Shown in pieces: positions 63,127 to 64,000 of a DNA stretch of 64,000 bases. A model generated the notes under the pieces. The model made no database searches, was not told where the DNA came from, and worked only from the letters and a program-made list of their open reading frames with translations. Made by a program: the position numbers and the translations under genes. Position 1 is the first letter of the stretch. Every line of letters starts with the position of its first letter. Source of the DNA: Beroe ovata (taxonomy: Eukaryota > Ctenophora > Nuda > Beroida > Beroidae); NCBI GenBank assembly GCA_946803715.1, contig CAMPET010000321.1, forward strand, positions 1,531 through 65,530. Direction: 5' to 3'.

Positions 63127-64000
63127 ATGGCATCAATAGCTACAGTCTCAACAGAACAAAGTGATTTCCCTGAGTCATTTTGTGCACTTTTCACGATGTA
63201 TTTACTACTCCTCATATCAGTGTTTACAATCCGCGCAGCCCCAACTTTCCCAACGTTCTGTTCCAAACCTGCAGCTGTTACCACAGGCAGAAACACGTTT
63301 ATAGTCTCTGATGACGAATCAGCTCACGTGAGAGGACACGTGATCAACACTAAGACACTGACAGCGCTGCACGAGACACTCTGTTACAAAGTGACAATAG
63401 GTGTCAACACGGGTGTCAACAGGAAAGTGTCAACAAGGTTGTACGTGGCGCGATACGTTGCGCTGGAGCAGCATTACCAAGTGAAAACTTCCTACAGATT
63501 TGCCATACCCAGGATCTCAGTAACATGCACATGCGAGTGCCCTGGGGAGAGGAGAGCAAAGTGCGCCGCGCACACGTGCAAATCCAACTCCACGTGTGTT
63601 GTTGTTGAGGAGACAGGCCAGACCCCGGAGGGCTGTCTCTGGTTGGGTGCAGAGACAGTCTCGTGCTGTGTATTTAATGTGTCTCCAGGAGAAACCGGAG
63701 ACATCCTACAACTGTCTTCCTTCGAGACACGTCTCAGAATACAAGTCTCAGTCCTCGATCTTGACACTCGGAAAGTGTTGTCACCACCCCAGATTCACAC
63801 AGTTGATGCTTTGTCTGGTTCAATGCTATCACTAGACGAACACTTGAAAATTAACGTGAGACTAGAAGGAAGCGAAAGACCACTGCTACCACACGGTCAA
63901 TATGTCAGCGTGACCGGTACTCTTTACTACGTAAACCCAGGGCAAGTAAACATGCTAAACGACTGGGATTTGAACAAGTTAGGATGGTACAAACAAGATG
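63127..64000 (+). CDS. Secreted Cys-rich ectodomain resembling EFF-1/AFF-1 cell-cell fusogens (5' part, cut by window edge)
   Basis: An open frame runs from ATG at 63127 (CCACCATGG context) to the edge without an intron, 291 codons. A second ATG at 63196 begins MYLLLLISVFTIRAA, so the signal peptide spans roughly residues 24-38. The extracellular part has paired cysteines: TLCYKV; then RLYVARYVALEQHY; CTCECPGERRAKC; HTCKSNSTC; GCLWLG; SCCVFNVSP; later YVSVTGTLYYVN and DLNKLGWYK. The order C-x-C-x-C-P-G, Cys-rich loop, GC-x-W and CC-x-V within a beta-rich sequence is what I know from the nematode EFF-1/AFF-1 fusogen family, which fold like class II viral fusion proteins and act on both cells in developmental fusion. 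Potential N-glycosylation at NST and NVS. The rest, including the transmembrane segment, is outside the window. Coding: near certain. Family: moderate. Confidence 0.75.
   Translation, partial: MASIATVSTEQSDFPESFCALFTMYLLLLISVFTIRAAPTFPTFCSKPAAVTTGRNTFIVSDDESAHVRGHVINTKTLTALHETLCYKVTIGVNTGVNRKVSTRLYVARYVALEQHYQVKTSYRFAIPRISVTCTCECPGERRAKCAAHTCKSNSTCVVVEETGQTPEGCLWLGAETVSCCVFNVSPGETGDILQLSSFETRLRIQVSVLDLDTRKVLSPPQIHTVDALSGSMLSLDEHLKINVRLEGSERPLLPHGQYVSVTGTLYYVNPGQVNMLNDWDLNKLGWYKQD

Overview
The window is metazoan nuclear DNA. Its genes are split by spliceosomal introns with GT..AG borders that keep reading frame. It carries non-LTR retrotransposon fragments, dinucleotide runs, short palindromic elements and a few n gaps. 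Wntless with a nested GPCR, together with what look like an EFF/AFF-type fusogen and a BH3-type protein, points to an invertebrate. The compact genes with short introns would fit an early-branching animal such as a sponge, but the sequence alone does not fix the species. I rebuilt the gene models by hand from the translated reading frames, splice signals and phase continuity.

Left end (1-5600): the 5' half of WDR33 runs off the left edge on the minus strand. A complete TVP23 gene lies just upstream of it on the same strand. After these come a GC-rich inverted repeat, two unrelated LINE fragments, a minisatellite and a dispersed GC-rich hairpin element.

5635-14412 (+): WNTLESS/EVI, the Wnt cargo receptor, in 13 recognised exons. 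Two other genes sit inside its introns. One is a three-exon class A GPCR on the opposite strand (6805-7995). The other is a single-exon secreted Cys-rich protein with a PLA2-like HD motif on the same strand (12434-13261).

14413-41538: about 27 kb in which I find no gene. It holds a LINE fragment, a 52-bp direct repeat pair, short repeats and many CACGTG and other palindromic sites.

41539-45174 (+): a seven-exon gene for a 273-residue tail-anchored protein with two BH3-like helices in one exon. This looks like an undescribed BH3-only-type apoptosis regulator.

48333-60726 (-): an SLC10A7-type transporter in 11 exons. One intron contains a single-exon gene on the opposite strand (52914-53621). 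Another is filled by an array of roughly 150-bp repeats, and one repeat copy supplies the 3' splice site of the next exon.

60900-61400 is a cluster of palindromic/MITE-like elements. At the right edge (63127 to end, +) starts an intronless ORF for a secreted, Cys-rich ectodomain resembling the EFF-1/AFF-1 cell-cell fusogens. RFX X-box-like and CCAAT motifs lie upstream of it.

The genes do not form one pathway. The notable themes are three genes nested in introns and two candidate proteins (BH3-like and fusogen-like) of families that are thinly described outside the main model animals.
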